A stretch of 64,000 nucleotides of DNA from Variovorax sp. J22P240 (GTDB lineage Bacteria; Pseudomonadota; Gammaproteobacteria; Burkholderiales; Burkholderiaceae_C), in NCBI RefSeq assembly GCF_030316855.1, contig NZ_JASZYR010000008.1, positions 62,001-126,000 of the forward strand, written 5' to 3'. The notes below the pieces were generated by a model. It was not told the DNA's origin, ran no database searches, and saw nothing but the letters and a program-made list of their open reading frames with translations. Positions 25,572 to 34,793 of the stretch are shown here, piece by piece. A program made the translations under genes and the position numbers. Numbering within the stretch: the stretch's first letter is position 1; each line of letters starts with the position of its first letter.

Positions 25572-26897
25572 ATGGAAGCAAGGCAGGAGTGCGATGTTCT
25601 GGTGGTCGGCGGCGGGCCGGCGGGCTCGACGATTGCGACGTTGTTGGCGCAGGAAGGCCGCCGGGTGGTCCTGCTCGAAAAGGACCACCACCCGCGCTTC
25701 CATATCGGCGAGTCGCTGCTGCCGGGCAATGTCGCCTTGTTCGAGAAGCTGGGCGTGCGCGATCAGGTCGAGAAGATCGGGATGCCGAAGTTCGGCATCG
25801 AATTCGTGCCGCCGGATCTGGACTACTGCAGCTACGTGGATTTTTCCGAAGGCTGGGATCCGTCCAAGGATTTCGCCTGGCAGGTGCGCCGCTCCGAACT
25901 GGACACGCTGCTGTTCCGTAACGCGGAGCAAAAAGGCGCGCTGACTCTCGAAGGCGCGAAGGTGCGACAAGTGGACTTCGACGACGAGGGCGCCATCGTT
26001 CGCGCGCAACTCGACGACGGCGCGGCGCGCGAATGGCGCGCGCGCTTCGTGGTCGACGCCAGCGGCCGGGACACCCTGCTCGCCAACAAGTTCAAGTGCA
26101 AGCAGAAGAACCCCGACCACAACAGCACGGCGCTCTTCGGCCACTTCCGCAACGCGCGGCGGCTGGAAGGCCGGCGCGAGGGCAACATCAGCATCTGCTG
26201 GTTCGAGCACGGCTGGTTCTGGTTCATCCCGCTGGCCGACGGCACGACCAGCGTCGGCGCGGTCTGCTGGGCCTACTACCTCAAAGCCCGCGACAAGCCG
26301 CTGAAGGAGTACTTCTACGACACCATCGCACTGTGCCCCGAGCTGAAGGACCGGCTGAAGGACGCCACGCTGGTCGACGACAAGGTGCACGCCACGGGCA
26401 ACTTCTCGTACTCCAGCACGCACGCCACCGGCGAGCGCTACCTCATGGTGGGCGACGCCTACACCTTCATCGACCCGATGTTTTCCTCCGGCGTGTTCCT
26501 GGCGATGCAGAGCGCCTTCGACGGCGCGAAGTTGGTCGCCACAGCACTCGACTGCCCCGGCGAACTCGCCCCGGCGCGCGTCGCGCTCGAGCAGCGCATG
26601 CGCGTGGGCCCGCGCGACTACTCGTGGTTCATCTATCGGGTGACCAACCCCACGATCCGCGACATGTTCATGCATCCGCAGAACGCCTTCAAGGTCAAGC
26701 AGGGGCTGATGTCGCTGCTGGCGGCAGACATCCACCACGGACCTGCCTACCGCCGCTCGCTCTTCATGTTCAAGGTGATGTACTACTTCGTGTCGCTGGT
26801 GAACTGGCGCCGTACGTACGCAGGCTGGAAACGCCACCGCTTCAATATCCGCGACATGGGACCGCTGAAGGGAGAGACGATTCAGCGAGCGGATTGA
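25572..26897 (+). CDS. FAD-dependent oxidoreductase resembling flavin-dependent halogenases
   Basis: 441 residues from ATG 25572. It has an N-terminal FAD-binding Rossmann motif VLVVGGGPAGSTIATLLAQEG (residues about 9-29), the HIGESLLPGN segment typical of tryptophan-halogenase-like and geranylgeranyl-reductase-like enzymes, GDAYTFIDPMFSSGVFLAMQ as the second FAD motif, and GWFWFIPLADG near residues 213-223, which fits the WxWxIP motif of flavin-dependent halogenases. A Lys in GMPKFGIEF lies where halogenases carry their catalytic Lys (tentative alignment). No peptide synthetase, polyketide or carrier-protein gene is adjacent. It could be a halogenase for a free or remotely made substrate, or a non-halogenating monooxygenase or reductase of the same family. 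Confidence 0.82.
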   Translation: MEARQECDVLVVGGGPAGSTIATLLAQEGRRVVLLEKDHHPRFHIGESLLPGNVALFEKLGVRDQVEKIGMPKFGIEFVPPDLDYCSYVDFSEGWDPSKDFAWQVRRSELDTLLFRNAEQKGALTLEGAKVRQVDFDDEGAIVRAQLDDGAAREWRARFVVDASGRDTLLANKFKCKQKNPDHNSTALFGHFRNARRLEGRREGNISICWFEHGWFWFIPLADGTTSVGAVCWAYYLKARDKPLKEYFYDTIALCPELKDRLKDATLVDDKVHATGNFSYSSTHATGERYLMVGDAYTFIDPMFSSGVFLAMQSAFDGAKLVATALDCPGELAPARVALEQRMRVGPRDYSWFIYRVTNPTIRDMFMHPQNAFKVKQGLMSLLAADIHHGPAYRRSLFMFKVMYYFVSLVNWRRTYAGWKRHRFNIRDMGPLKGETIQRAD

Positions 26898-26912
26898 CGC
26901 AAGGACGGGAGC

Positions 26913-27332
26913 CTAGGATTTCGGCTTCTTCGAAGACTTCGACTTGCCAGAACTGTTGAGGTCGATCGCTTCGCGAATGAGCGCTTTGAAGGCGGACTCG
27001 TCAACCTCTTCGCTTTCGTGGATGTCGATCGCCCGGCGTGTGTTTCCGTCAAGACTCGAATTGAAGAGACGGACCGGATCCTTCAGCGACGCGCCCTTGG
27101 CGAAGGTGAGCTTCACGACACTCTTGTAGGACTCGCCGGTGCAGACGATGCCGTCGTGCGACCAGACCGGCGTGCCCATCCACTTCCACTCCTCGACGAC
27201 GTCCGGGTCCGCCTCCTTGATGAGCTTGCGCATTCGGGCAAGGGTTTTCCCGCGCCAGTCCCCGAGGTCGGCGATTTTGTTCGAGATGAGTTCCGAGGCC
27301 GACTGGCCTTCGCTGGCGTCCGACTTTTTCAT
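26913..27332 (-). CDS. DUF1801 domain-containing protein (YdhG-like)
   Basis: 139 residues from ATG 27332; in-frame codons further upstream (to 27479) would place the start in the groES promoter region. Family segments include LRKLIKEADPDVVEEWKWMGTPVWSHDGIVCTGESYK and VKLTFAKGASLKDP. The fold is small, soluble and of unknown function, often called an iron-chaperone-like or YdhG domain. The C-terminus is a Lys/Ser-rich tail (SSGKSKSSKKPKS). It diverges from groESL and converges on the flavoprotein gene, with only 15 bases between stops. Confidence 0.85.
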   Translation of the reverse strand: MKKSDASEGQSASELISNKIADLGDWRGKTLARMRKLIKEADPDVVEEWKWMGTPVWSHDGIVCTGESYKSVVKLTFAKGASLKDPVRLFNSSLDGNTRRAIDIHESEEVDESAFKALIREAIDLNSSGKSKSSKKPKS

Positions 27333-27464
27333 GCCTACATCGTTGATATTGCAGAGAAAATTCATTGCAAGACGGTGGAGGATAGCCATGTAGGCCGCCG
27401 GCAGGCTCGGCGCGTCAAAGCCGTGCCATCCGCCCAGATTGCCCGGCTTTGGAGCCTGGAGGCT

Positions 27465-27519
27465 CTTGAAAGTGTGCAAAAGGCCCTTATGATTAGCACT
27501 CGTCCAAGCTGAGTGCTAA
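27465..27519 (+). promoter_or_regulatory. groESL promoter with CIRCE (HrcA) operator
   Basis: CTTGAAA at 27465-27471 and TATGAT at 27488-27493 (16-base spacer from TTGAAA) form a good sigma70 promoter; CTTGAAA is also the classic heat-shock sigma32 -35 element. Directly downstream is a perfect CIRCE element, TTAGCACTC-N9-GAGTGCTAA (27493-27519), the binding site of the HrcA repressor. Dual heat-shock control by HrcA, perhaps with sigma32, is expected. The untranslated leader to groES is about 80 bases. Confidence 0.93.
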
Positions 27520-27599
27520 CAACGCCGGCTTTTGACGTTGTGGAGCCGGCAACCGCGCCGGCGCCCGAACCAAACCCCCGTTTCTTATCAGGAGATGCA

Positions 27600-27890
27600 A
27601 TGAAACTTCGTCCTTTGCACGATCGCGTGATCGTCAAGCGCATTGAAAGCGAAACCAAGACCGCCTCGGGCATCGTGATCCCCGACAACGCCGCCGAAAA
27701 GCCCGATCAGGGCGAAGTGCTGGCCGTCGGTCCTGGCAAGAAGAACGACAAGGGCGAACTCGGCGCGATGAGCGTCAAGGTCGGTGACCGCGTCCTGTTC
27801 GGCAAGTACAGCGGCCAGACCGTCAAGGTCGACGGCGACGAACTGCTGGTCATGAAGGAAGACGACCTGTTCGCAGTCGTCGAGAAGTAA
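27600..27890 (+). CDS. groES: Co-chaperonin GroES
   Basis: 96 residues, the standard Hsp10 size. It starts MKLRPLHDRVIVKRIESE, contains the mobile loop KTASGIVIPDNAAEKPDQGEV (residues about 20-40) that docks onto GroEL, and has the dome-forming GKYSGQTVKVDG region. AGGAG precedes ATG 27600. GroES caps the GroEL ring and closes the folding chamber in the cytoplasm. It is the first gene of the CIRCE-controlled operon; groEL follows after 48 bases. Confidence 0.98.
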   Translation: MKLRPLHDRVIVKRIESETKTASGIVIPDNAAEKPDQGEVLAVGPGKKNDKGELGAMSVKVGDRVLFGKYSGQTVKVDGDELLVMKEDDLFAVVEK

Positions 27891-27938
27891 TTTTCTCAAG
27901 CCCTCATCCCCCATCCAACTGAATCTCGGAGAAATCTC

Positions 27939-29588
<1,650 letters not shown>

Positions 29589-29616
29589 TTCACGCCCGGC
29601 TTTCCAGCCAACAAGG

Positions 29617-29646
29617 AACCCCGCGGCTCACGCTGCGGGGTTTTTT
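29617..29646 (+). terminator. Intrinsic terminator of groESL
   Basis: Perfect eight-base stem AACCCCGC (29617-29624) / GCGGGGTT (29635-29642) with a ten-base loop, ending in a run of six T. It ends the groESL transcript 29 bases after the groEL stop. Confidence 0.93.
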
Positions 29647-29697
29647 CGTTTTGGGGGAAAAAGCGCCACACTGCGAAGACACAAGGAGCCAGCAGTC

Positions 29698-30438
29698 ATG
29701 AAAGCGCCCATCCAGCCGAATTCCACCGAGTCCATCACCCTGCCACGGCGACCGGTGCTTGCAGCGCTCGCCGCGTTGGCGGGACTGGGTCTGTGGCGGG
29801 CCGCGCCGTCGATGGCGGCCGAGCGCGCCGTGGTCATTCCGTCGCCCAAGGACGATCAGACGGCGGCTGACGCGGCGTCCGAGACAGCCGTCCTTGCGGG
29901 TGGCTGTTTCTGGGGGGTGCAGGGGGTGTTCCAGCACGTCAAGGGCGTGAACAGCGCCGTCTCGGGCTATGCCGGCGGCGATGCCGCCTCGGCGAACTAT
30001 GACGCTGTTGGATTGGGCAATACCGGCCACGCTGAAGCGGTTCGCATCACCTACGACCCCCGGCAGATCAGTTTCGGCCGGCTGTTGCAGATCTATTTTT
30101 CAGTCGCCCACAATCCGACGGAGCTGAACCGGCAAGGGCCGGACACCGGGACGCAATACCGTTCGACGATCTTCCCGGCCAATGCCGAGCAGACGCGCAT
30201 CGCTAAGAGCTACATCGCCCAGCTCGACAAGGCCAAGGTGTTCGGCAAGCCGATCGCCACCACCATCGAGCCGCTGAAGGCCTTCTATCCGGCTGAGGGC
30301 TACCACCAGGACTTCATGACGCGCAACCCGGACCACCCGTACATCGCCTTCAACGACCTGCCGAAGGTCGACAACCTGAAGCGCGTGTTTCCCGAGATCT
30401 ATCGCGTGAAACCGGTACTGGTGAGGTCCGGCGCCTGA
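29698..30438 (+). CDS. msrA: Exported peptide-methionine (S)-S-oxide reductase MsrA
   Basis: 246 residues. The catalytic motif is AGGCFWGVQGVF (Cys near residue 69), followed by VSGYAGG, YDP-type segments, QGPDTGTQYRS and AEGYHQDF. MsrA reduces methionine-S-sulfoxide in damaged proteins. Unusually, about 45 extra N-terminal residues form an export signal: LPRRPVLAALAALAGLGLW, ending PSMAAE, with a twin-arginine-like RRPVL. A periplasmic enzyme would need an exported reductant, which is not encoded nearby. The gene follows groESL but behind its terminator. A CGGCGCC/GGCGCCG hairpin overlaps the stop codon. Confidence 0.93.
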   Translation: MKAPIQPNSTESITLPRRPVLAALAALAGLGLWRAAPSMAAERAVVIPSPKDDQTAADAASETAVLAGGCFWGVQGVFQHVKGVNSAVSGYAGGDAASANYDAVGLGNTGHAEAVRITYDPRQISFGRLLQIYFSVAHNPTELNRQGPDTGTQYRSTIFPANAEQTRIAKSYIAQLDKAKVFGKPIATTIEPLKAFYPAEGYHQDFMTRNPDHPYIAFNDLPKVDNLKRVFPEIYRVKPVLVRSGA

Positions 30439-30467
30439 GCGGCGCCGAACGATTCACGGCAGCAGGG

Positions 30468-30818
30468 TCAGGCGCCGGCCGGCACCGGCGCAGGTGGCGG
30501 CCCGTACTCATTGGACTCGGGCTGGCTCGGCTGCACCGTGAAATAGAGGAGCACCAGGCCACCGATGACCGGGATCAGCCCGAGCAGCAGCCACCAGCCG
30601 CTCTTACCGATGTCATGCAGACGGCGCGCGCCGGCCGCCAGCAGCGGCAACAGGAAGACGAGCACCACGATGAAGTAGATGTACTCGTGAACGAAGCCGG
30701 CCACGAACGCGGCGACGACGTACGCCAGGATGAACCACCAGTACTCGGGTCGCGCTGCCCGACCCGAAAAGTCCACGTACTTGCGAAAGCAGGTCTGAAC
30801 GGCCTGTTGAAAGTTCAT
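30468..30818 (-). CDS. DUF805 domain-containing inner membrane protein
   Basis: 116 residues from ATG 30818, preceded by GAGGAG at good spacing. The N-terminal FQQAVQTCFRKYVDFSGRAARPEYWWF is the typical DUF805 opening. It is followed by about three membrane segments (VVAAFVAGF, YFIVVLVFLLPLLAAGA, WWLLLGLIPVIGGLVLLYF) and the RRLHDIGKSGWW motif between them. The C-terminus is a short Pro-rich cytoplasmic or periplasmic tail. Function unknown. It diverges from nothing obvious; pgi ends 79 bases upstream on the same strand. Confidence 0.9.
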   Translation of the reverse strand: MNFQQAVQTCFRKYVDFSGRAARPEYWWFILAYVVAAFVAGFVHEYIYFIVVLVFLLPLLAAGARRLHDIGKSGWWLLLGLIPVIGGLVLLYFTVQPSQPESNEYGPPPAPVPAGA

Positions 30819-30897
30819 GTGCAAACTCCTCTTGTTGATTCCCACGGGAAAACCCCGCGGTCATCATATCGAGCGGTTCGCCGGCCTTCCCGGCCCT

Positions 30898-32454
30898 TCA
30901 AACGCGCTGGCGCAAGCGTTCGAGCAGGCCGGCGGTGGAGGCATCAAGCCCCTGGGCGTTGCCCGAGGCGAGCCGTGGCTCGATGTCCTTGGCCAGCACC
31001 TTGCCGAGTTCGACACCCCACTGGTCAAAGCTGTTGATGCCCCAGAGCGAGCCGCTGGTGAACACGCGGTGCTCGTAGAGCGCCAGGAAGGCGCCGAGCG
31101 ACTCGGGCGTCAGCTCTTCCATCACGAAGAAGGTGCTTGGCCTGTTGCCCGGAAAGCTCCGGTGGCCACCCTCGTCGCGCTGGCCGACCATCAGCGCCTG
31201 GGCCTGCGCGAGTGCGTTGGCCAGCAGCTTGGGATGATGGCCATCGAGGTCGTGCGCGGCATCGCGCACGGCGATGAATTCGAGCGGAACCACGTCCGTG
31301 CCCTGGTGCAGCATCTGGAAGTACGCGTGCTGGCCATTGGTGCCCGGTTCGCCCCACAGCACGGGCGAGGTTCCGAAAGTCAGCGGCTTGCCGGCCATGT
31401 CCACCTGCTTGCCATTGCTCTCCATTTCGAGCTGCTGCAGGTAGGCAGGCAGGCGCCTGAGCGCGCTGTGGTACGGGGCGATGCCTCGGCTGGTGAAGCG
31501 GTGGAAATTGCGATGCCAGACGTCGAGCAGGCCCAGGCGCACGGGCAGGTTCTGCGCGAGCGGCGCCGTGCGGAAGTGCTCGTCCATCGCATGGGCGCCG
31601 GCAAGCAGGCCGCGAAAGCCATCCGCGCCGATCGCCAGCGCGATCGGCAGGCCAATGGCCGACCACAGCGAGTAGCGGCCGCCGACCCAATCCCAGAAGC
31701 CGAAGGTCGTCTCGATGCCGAAGGCGCGCGCTGCTTCGACATTGGTCGTGAGCGCAGCGAAATGGCGGGCGATGTCCACGCTGCCGGACTGCTCGAACCA
31801 GCGCTTGGCCGACTGCGCGTTCGCCATCGTCTCGGCCGTGGTGAAGGTCTTCGACGCGATCAGGAACAGCGTGTGCTCGGGCGCCAGGCCGCGCAGCACG
31901 CCGGCCAGCTCATGGCCGTCTACGTTCGAGACGAAGTGGAATCGCTTGCCGGGCGCGACGAACTGGTCGAGCGCCAGCACCGCCATCTGCGGCCCGAGAT
32001 CGGAGCCGCCGATGCCGATGTTGACCACGTCGGTGATCGTGTGATCGGCGCGGACTTCCTCGGCGTACGCCAGCATCGCCGTCAGCGTGGACTGCACGTC
32101 GCCAAAGGCGGCGGCGAGGTCGCCGGTGACGGGCGCCGAAGCCGGCCGCCTGAGCAGCGTATGCAGCACCGCACGGTTTTCGGTCTCGTTGATGTGCTCG
32201 CCCGCGAACATTGCGTCACGATGCGCCTCTAGGCCCGATTCGCGGGCGACGGCCAGCAGCAGCTCTTCCGTCCGCGTATCGGTCAGGTTCTTCGACAGGT
32301 CGGCGAAGAGATACGGCGCCGACTGGCTCAAGGCGCCAAAGCGCTTCGGGTCGGCAGCAAAGGCCTTCCGCACATCGAAGCCGAGGCCGACCTTGTCGTA
32401 GTGCAACTGGAGTTCGGCCCATGCGGCCGTGCGATCGCAACGGGTTCTCGTCAT
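30898..32454 (-). CDS. pgi: Glucose-6-phosphate isomerase
   Basis: 518 residues. Phosphoglucose isomerase signatures are visible: INIGIGGSDLGPQMAVLAL (written NIGIGGSDLGP, about residues 145-156), SKTFTTAETM, FWDWVGGRYSLWSAIGLPIAL, and GINSFDQWGVELGK at the C-terminal active site with the catalytic Lys. It interconverts glucose-6-phosphate and fructose-6-phosphate in the cytoplasm. The start overlaps the tal stop by four bases (ATGA), showing translational coupling, so the two sugar-phosphate enzymes are made together. zwf is about 7 kb away on the opposite strand. Confidence 0.97.
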   Translation of the reverse strand: MTRTRCDRTAAWAELQLHYDKVGLGFDVRKAFAADPKRFGALSQSAPYLFADLSKNLTDTRTEELLLAVARESGLEAHRDAMFAGEHINETENRAVLHTLLRRPASAPVTGDLAAAFGDVQSTLTAMLAYAEEVRADHTITDVVNIGIGGSDLGPQMAVLALDQFVAPGKRFHFVSNVDGHELAGVLRGLAPEHTLFLIASKTFTTAETMANAQSAKRWFEQSGSVDIARHFAALTTNVEAARAFGIETTFGFWDWVGGRYSLWSAIGLPIALAIGADGFRGLLAGAHAMDEHFRTAPLAQNLPVRLGLLDVWHRNFHRFTSRGIAPYHSALRRLPAYLQQLEMESNGKQVDMAGKPLTFGTSPVLWGEPGTNGQHAYFQMLHQGTDVVPLEFIAVRDAAHDLDGHHPKLLANALAQAQALMVGQRDEGGHRSFPGNRPSTFFVMEELTPESLGAFLALYEHRVFTSGSLWGINSFDQWGVELGKVLAKDIEPRLASGNAQGLDASTAGLLERLRQRV

Positions 32455-33401
32455 GTGGCCTCCATCAGCTTTTCGAGCTTGACCGCGTCGGCGGCGAACG
32501 CGCGAATGCCCTCGGCGAGCTTTTCGGTCGCCATCGCGTCTTCGTTCAGCGCAAAGCGGAACGTCGGTTCATCGAGTGTCAGCTTCGGAATGTCGAGGCG
32601 CTGGGCCGCCTCGGCGTCCAGCGCATGGCTCAAGGGCGCATCGCTGGCGGCGAGCTCGCCCAGGAGTTCGGGACTGATGGTGAGCAGGTCACAGCCGGCG
32701 AGCGCGGCGATCTGCCCGACATTGCGGAAGCTCGCGCCCATGACCTCCGTAGCGATGCCGTGCTTCTTGTAGTAGTCGAAGATCTGACGCACCGATTTCA
32801 CGCCCGGGTCGTTGGCGCCGGCGTTGTCTGCTTCGTTCCAGTTGCTGCCGGCCGATTTCTTGTACCAGTCGTAGATGCGCCCGACGAAGGGTGAGATCAG
32901 TTGCACCCCGGCCGCCCCGCAGGCCACCGCCTGCGCGAAGGAGAACAGCAGCGTGAGATTGCAGTGGATGCCCATCTTCTCGAGCTGCCGCGCCGCCTCG
33001 ATGCCTTCCCAGGTGGAGGCGATCTTGATCAACAGGCGCTTCCCGACATCGACACCCTCCGCACGATAGAGCGCCACGATGCGCTCCGCGCGGGCGATGG
33101 TCGCTTGCGTATCGAAGCTCAGCCGTGCATCGACCTCGGTCGAGACGCGGCCCGGGATGATCGAAAGAATCTCGGTGCCGAAGCGCACCAGCAGCCGGTC
33201 GATCACTTCGTCGATCGGCTGGCCGTTGTGCTTGTTGACCGCTTCGTCCAGCAAGGGGCGGTATTCCGGCTTTTGCACGGCCTTGAGGATCAGCGACGGA
33301 TTGGTCGTCGCGTCCCGGGGCTTGAACTGGGCCAGTTGACGGAAATCACCGGTGTCGGCCACTACGGTGGTCCATTGACGGAGGGCATCGAGTTGGTTCA
33401 T
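32451..33401 (-). CDS. tal: Transaldolase
   Basis: 316 residues from ATG 33401 (NQLDALRQWTTVVADTGDF), the standard TalB-type start. The longer frame up to 33590 adds a nonsense-like N-terminus and runs into the lipocalin gene. Visible are DATTNPSLILKA, the Schiff-base Lys in RLLIKIASTWEGIEAAR, CNLTLLFSFAQAVAC and ISPFVGRIYDWYKK. It transfers a dihydroxyacetone unit between sedoheptulose-7-phosphate and glyceraldehyde-3-phosphate in the pentose phosphate pathway. The coding end overlaps pgi. Confidence 0.96.
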   Translation of the reverse strand: MNQLDALRQWTTVVADTGDFRQLAQFKPRDATTNPSLILKAVQKPEYRPLLDEAVNKHNGQPIDEVIDRLLVRFGTEILSIIPGRVSTEVDARLSFDTQATIARAERIVALYRAEGVDVGKRLLIKIASTWEGIEAARQLEKMGIHCNLTLLFSFAQAVACGAAGVQLISPFVGRIYDWYKKSAGSNWNEADNAGANDPGVKSVRQIFDYYKKHGIATEVMGASFRNVGQIAALAGCDLLTISPELLGELAASDAPLSHALDAEAAQRLDIPKLTLDEPTFRFALNEDAMATEKLAEGIRAFAADAVKLEKLMEAT

Positions 33402-33513
33402 TCGGCCATTATCCCGCCGCAAAACTACAGACCGTGTGGTCCCCGGCTGACGTGGCTTGGCGTGGCGGCTCACTAACCTTGCCGCTTGCCTGACCGTCCT
33501 CCGGAGAAACGCC

Positions 33514-34185
33514 ATGCCATTTCGCACCCGCCGCGCCCCGCCTCCCACCGTCGTCTTCGATGACCGCGTCCACAGCGCGTCCATCGGCACGCTGGCGACG
33601 GCCTTCTGCGTCGGCGGCGCGTTGACCCTGCTGGCACTGTCGAGTACCCGCGCCGCACGCGCGCAAACCGTTGCCGGCCCCGCCGACGGCGCACCGCTGA
33701 TGCGCGCTCCGCTCCAGGTCGTGGCGCCGGTCGACCTGAAGCGCTACGCGGGCGTGTGGCACGAGCAGGCACGCCTGCCCAACCGTTTCCAGAAGCAGTG
33801 CACTGGCCCCGTCACGGCCGAGTACACGTTGCTGGACGACGGCGGCGTGGAAGTGCGCAATCGTTGCATCCTGGCTGACGGAAACTTCGACGAATCCGTG
33901 GGCTCGGCCCGGGTGGTGCCCGTCGCCGGCCAGCCCGGCGCGGGACGGCTCGAAGTGCGTTTCGCGCCCGAATGGCTGAGCTGGCTGCCGCTGGTTTGGG
34001 GGGACTACTGGATCCTGAAGCTCGACCGCGACTACCAGGTCGCCCTGGTCGGCACGCCGAACCGCCAGTACCTGTGGGTGCTGTCGCGCGCCCCCCGGCT
34101 CGACGAGGCCGCGCTGCAGGCGGAACTCGATTACGCCCGCACGCTGGGTTTCGACGTCGACAAGGTCGAGTTGACAGGCAGGTAG
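33514..34185 (+). CDS. Lipocalin family protein with N-terminal membrane anchor or signal
   Basis: 223 residues from ATG 33514 behind a GGAGA site. Residues about 25-50 are hydrophobic (IGTLATAFCVGGALTLLALSS) and end in AARAQ, consistent with a signal peptide or anchor; there is no lipobox as in Blc. The lipocalin barrel follows: DLKRYAGVWHEQARLPNRFQ with the GxW motif, GPVTAEYTLLDDGGVEVRNRC, VRFAPEWLSWLPLVWGDYWI and YLWVLSRAP. It probably binds a lipid or hydrophobic ligand in the envelope. The last 55 bases overlap the 3' end of the HAD gene on the opposite strand. Confidence 0.87.
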   Translation: MPFRTRRAPPPTVVFDDRVHSASIGTLATAFCVGGALTLLALSSTRAARAQTVAGPADGAPLMRAPLQVVAPVDLKRYAGVWHEQARLPNRFQKQCTGPVTAEYTLLDDGGVEVRNRCILADGNFDESVGSARVVPVAGQPGAGRLEVRFAPEWLSWLPLVWGDYWILKLDRDYQVALVGTPNRQYLWVLSRAPRLDEAALQAELDYARTLGFDVDKVELTGR

Positions 34186-34793
34186 GCCGCCAGTTGCGCG
34201 GGCACGGCGCTCGGCCGCTCGCAATGGATCGCGTGCCAGCCGAATTCGCGCGCCGCCACGACGTTGGCGAGCGAATCGTCGATGAACACTGTCTCCGCCC
34301 CCTTGAGCCGATAGCGCTCGGCGAGCAACCCGTAGATCTCGGGTTGCGGCTTGATCACGCGCACGTCGCCAGAGAAGATGCCGCCGTCGAACCATCGGAA
34401 GAAGGCATGGCGGTACTCCAGCACACGCGCATAGGGCGCGGGCATGTTGGAAAGGTAATAGAGCCGCAAGTCTTCCCCCGCGTCGCGGCGCGCGCGCAGC
34501 GACGCCAGAAGGTCCACCGTGACGGCGATCGGCTCGAGCCTTTCGCCCATCGGTGCCAGCACGTCGCTGAGCCGGTCGGCCGGCAGGGCGAGGCGAAGGG
34601 CCATGCGGCCGATGGCATCGTCCAGGCTGTGCGTGCCTCGATCGAAGCCGAGCCAATCCTCGTGATGGAACATCTGGCCGGCCAGCGTATGCGCCGCCTC
34701 GGCGGTCGGCGCGTGAGGCTCGAAATTCGCTTGCACCAGTGCCACGGGCTCCCAGGTCAGGAGCACGGCACCCAGATCGAAGACAACATTCAT
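34131..34793 (-). CDS. HAD-superfamily hydrolase (YihX-like)
   Basis: 220 residues from ATG 34793. HAD motif I is VVFDLGAVLLTW (nucleophile Asp, with the DLG variant seen in YihX-type sugar phosphatases), motif II LYYLSNMPAP, motif III Lys in VIKPQPEIYGLLAERY and motif IV VFIDDSLANVVAARE. A helical cap lies between motifs I and II. It likely dephosphorylates a small sugar phosphate or nucleotide. Its ATG overlaps the stop of the ABC ATPase by four bases, making it the last gene of that transport operon. The 3' end overlaps the lipocalin gene for 55 bases tail-to-tail. Confidence 0.88.
   Translation of the reverse strand: MNVVFDLGAVLLTWEPVALVQANFEPHAPTAEAAHTLAGQMFHHEDWLGFDRGTHSLDDAIGRMALRLALPADRLSDVLAPMGERLEPIAVTVDLLASLRARRDAGEDLRLYYLSNMPAPYARVLEYRHAFFRWFDGGIFSGDVRVIKPQPEIYGLLAERYRLKGAETVFIDDSLANVVAAREFGWHAIHCERPSAVPAQLAAYLPVNSTLSTSKPSVRA

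Noticed and set aside
30429..30447. CGGCGCC/GGCGCCG hairpin over the msrA stop as a terminator
   Set aside because: No T-run follows; GC-rich hairpins of this size are expected by chance in such DNA.
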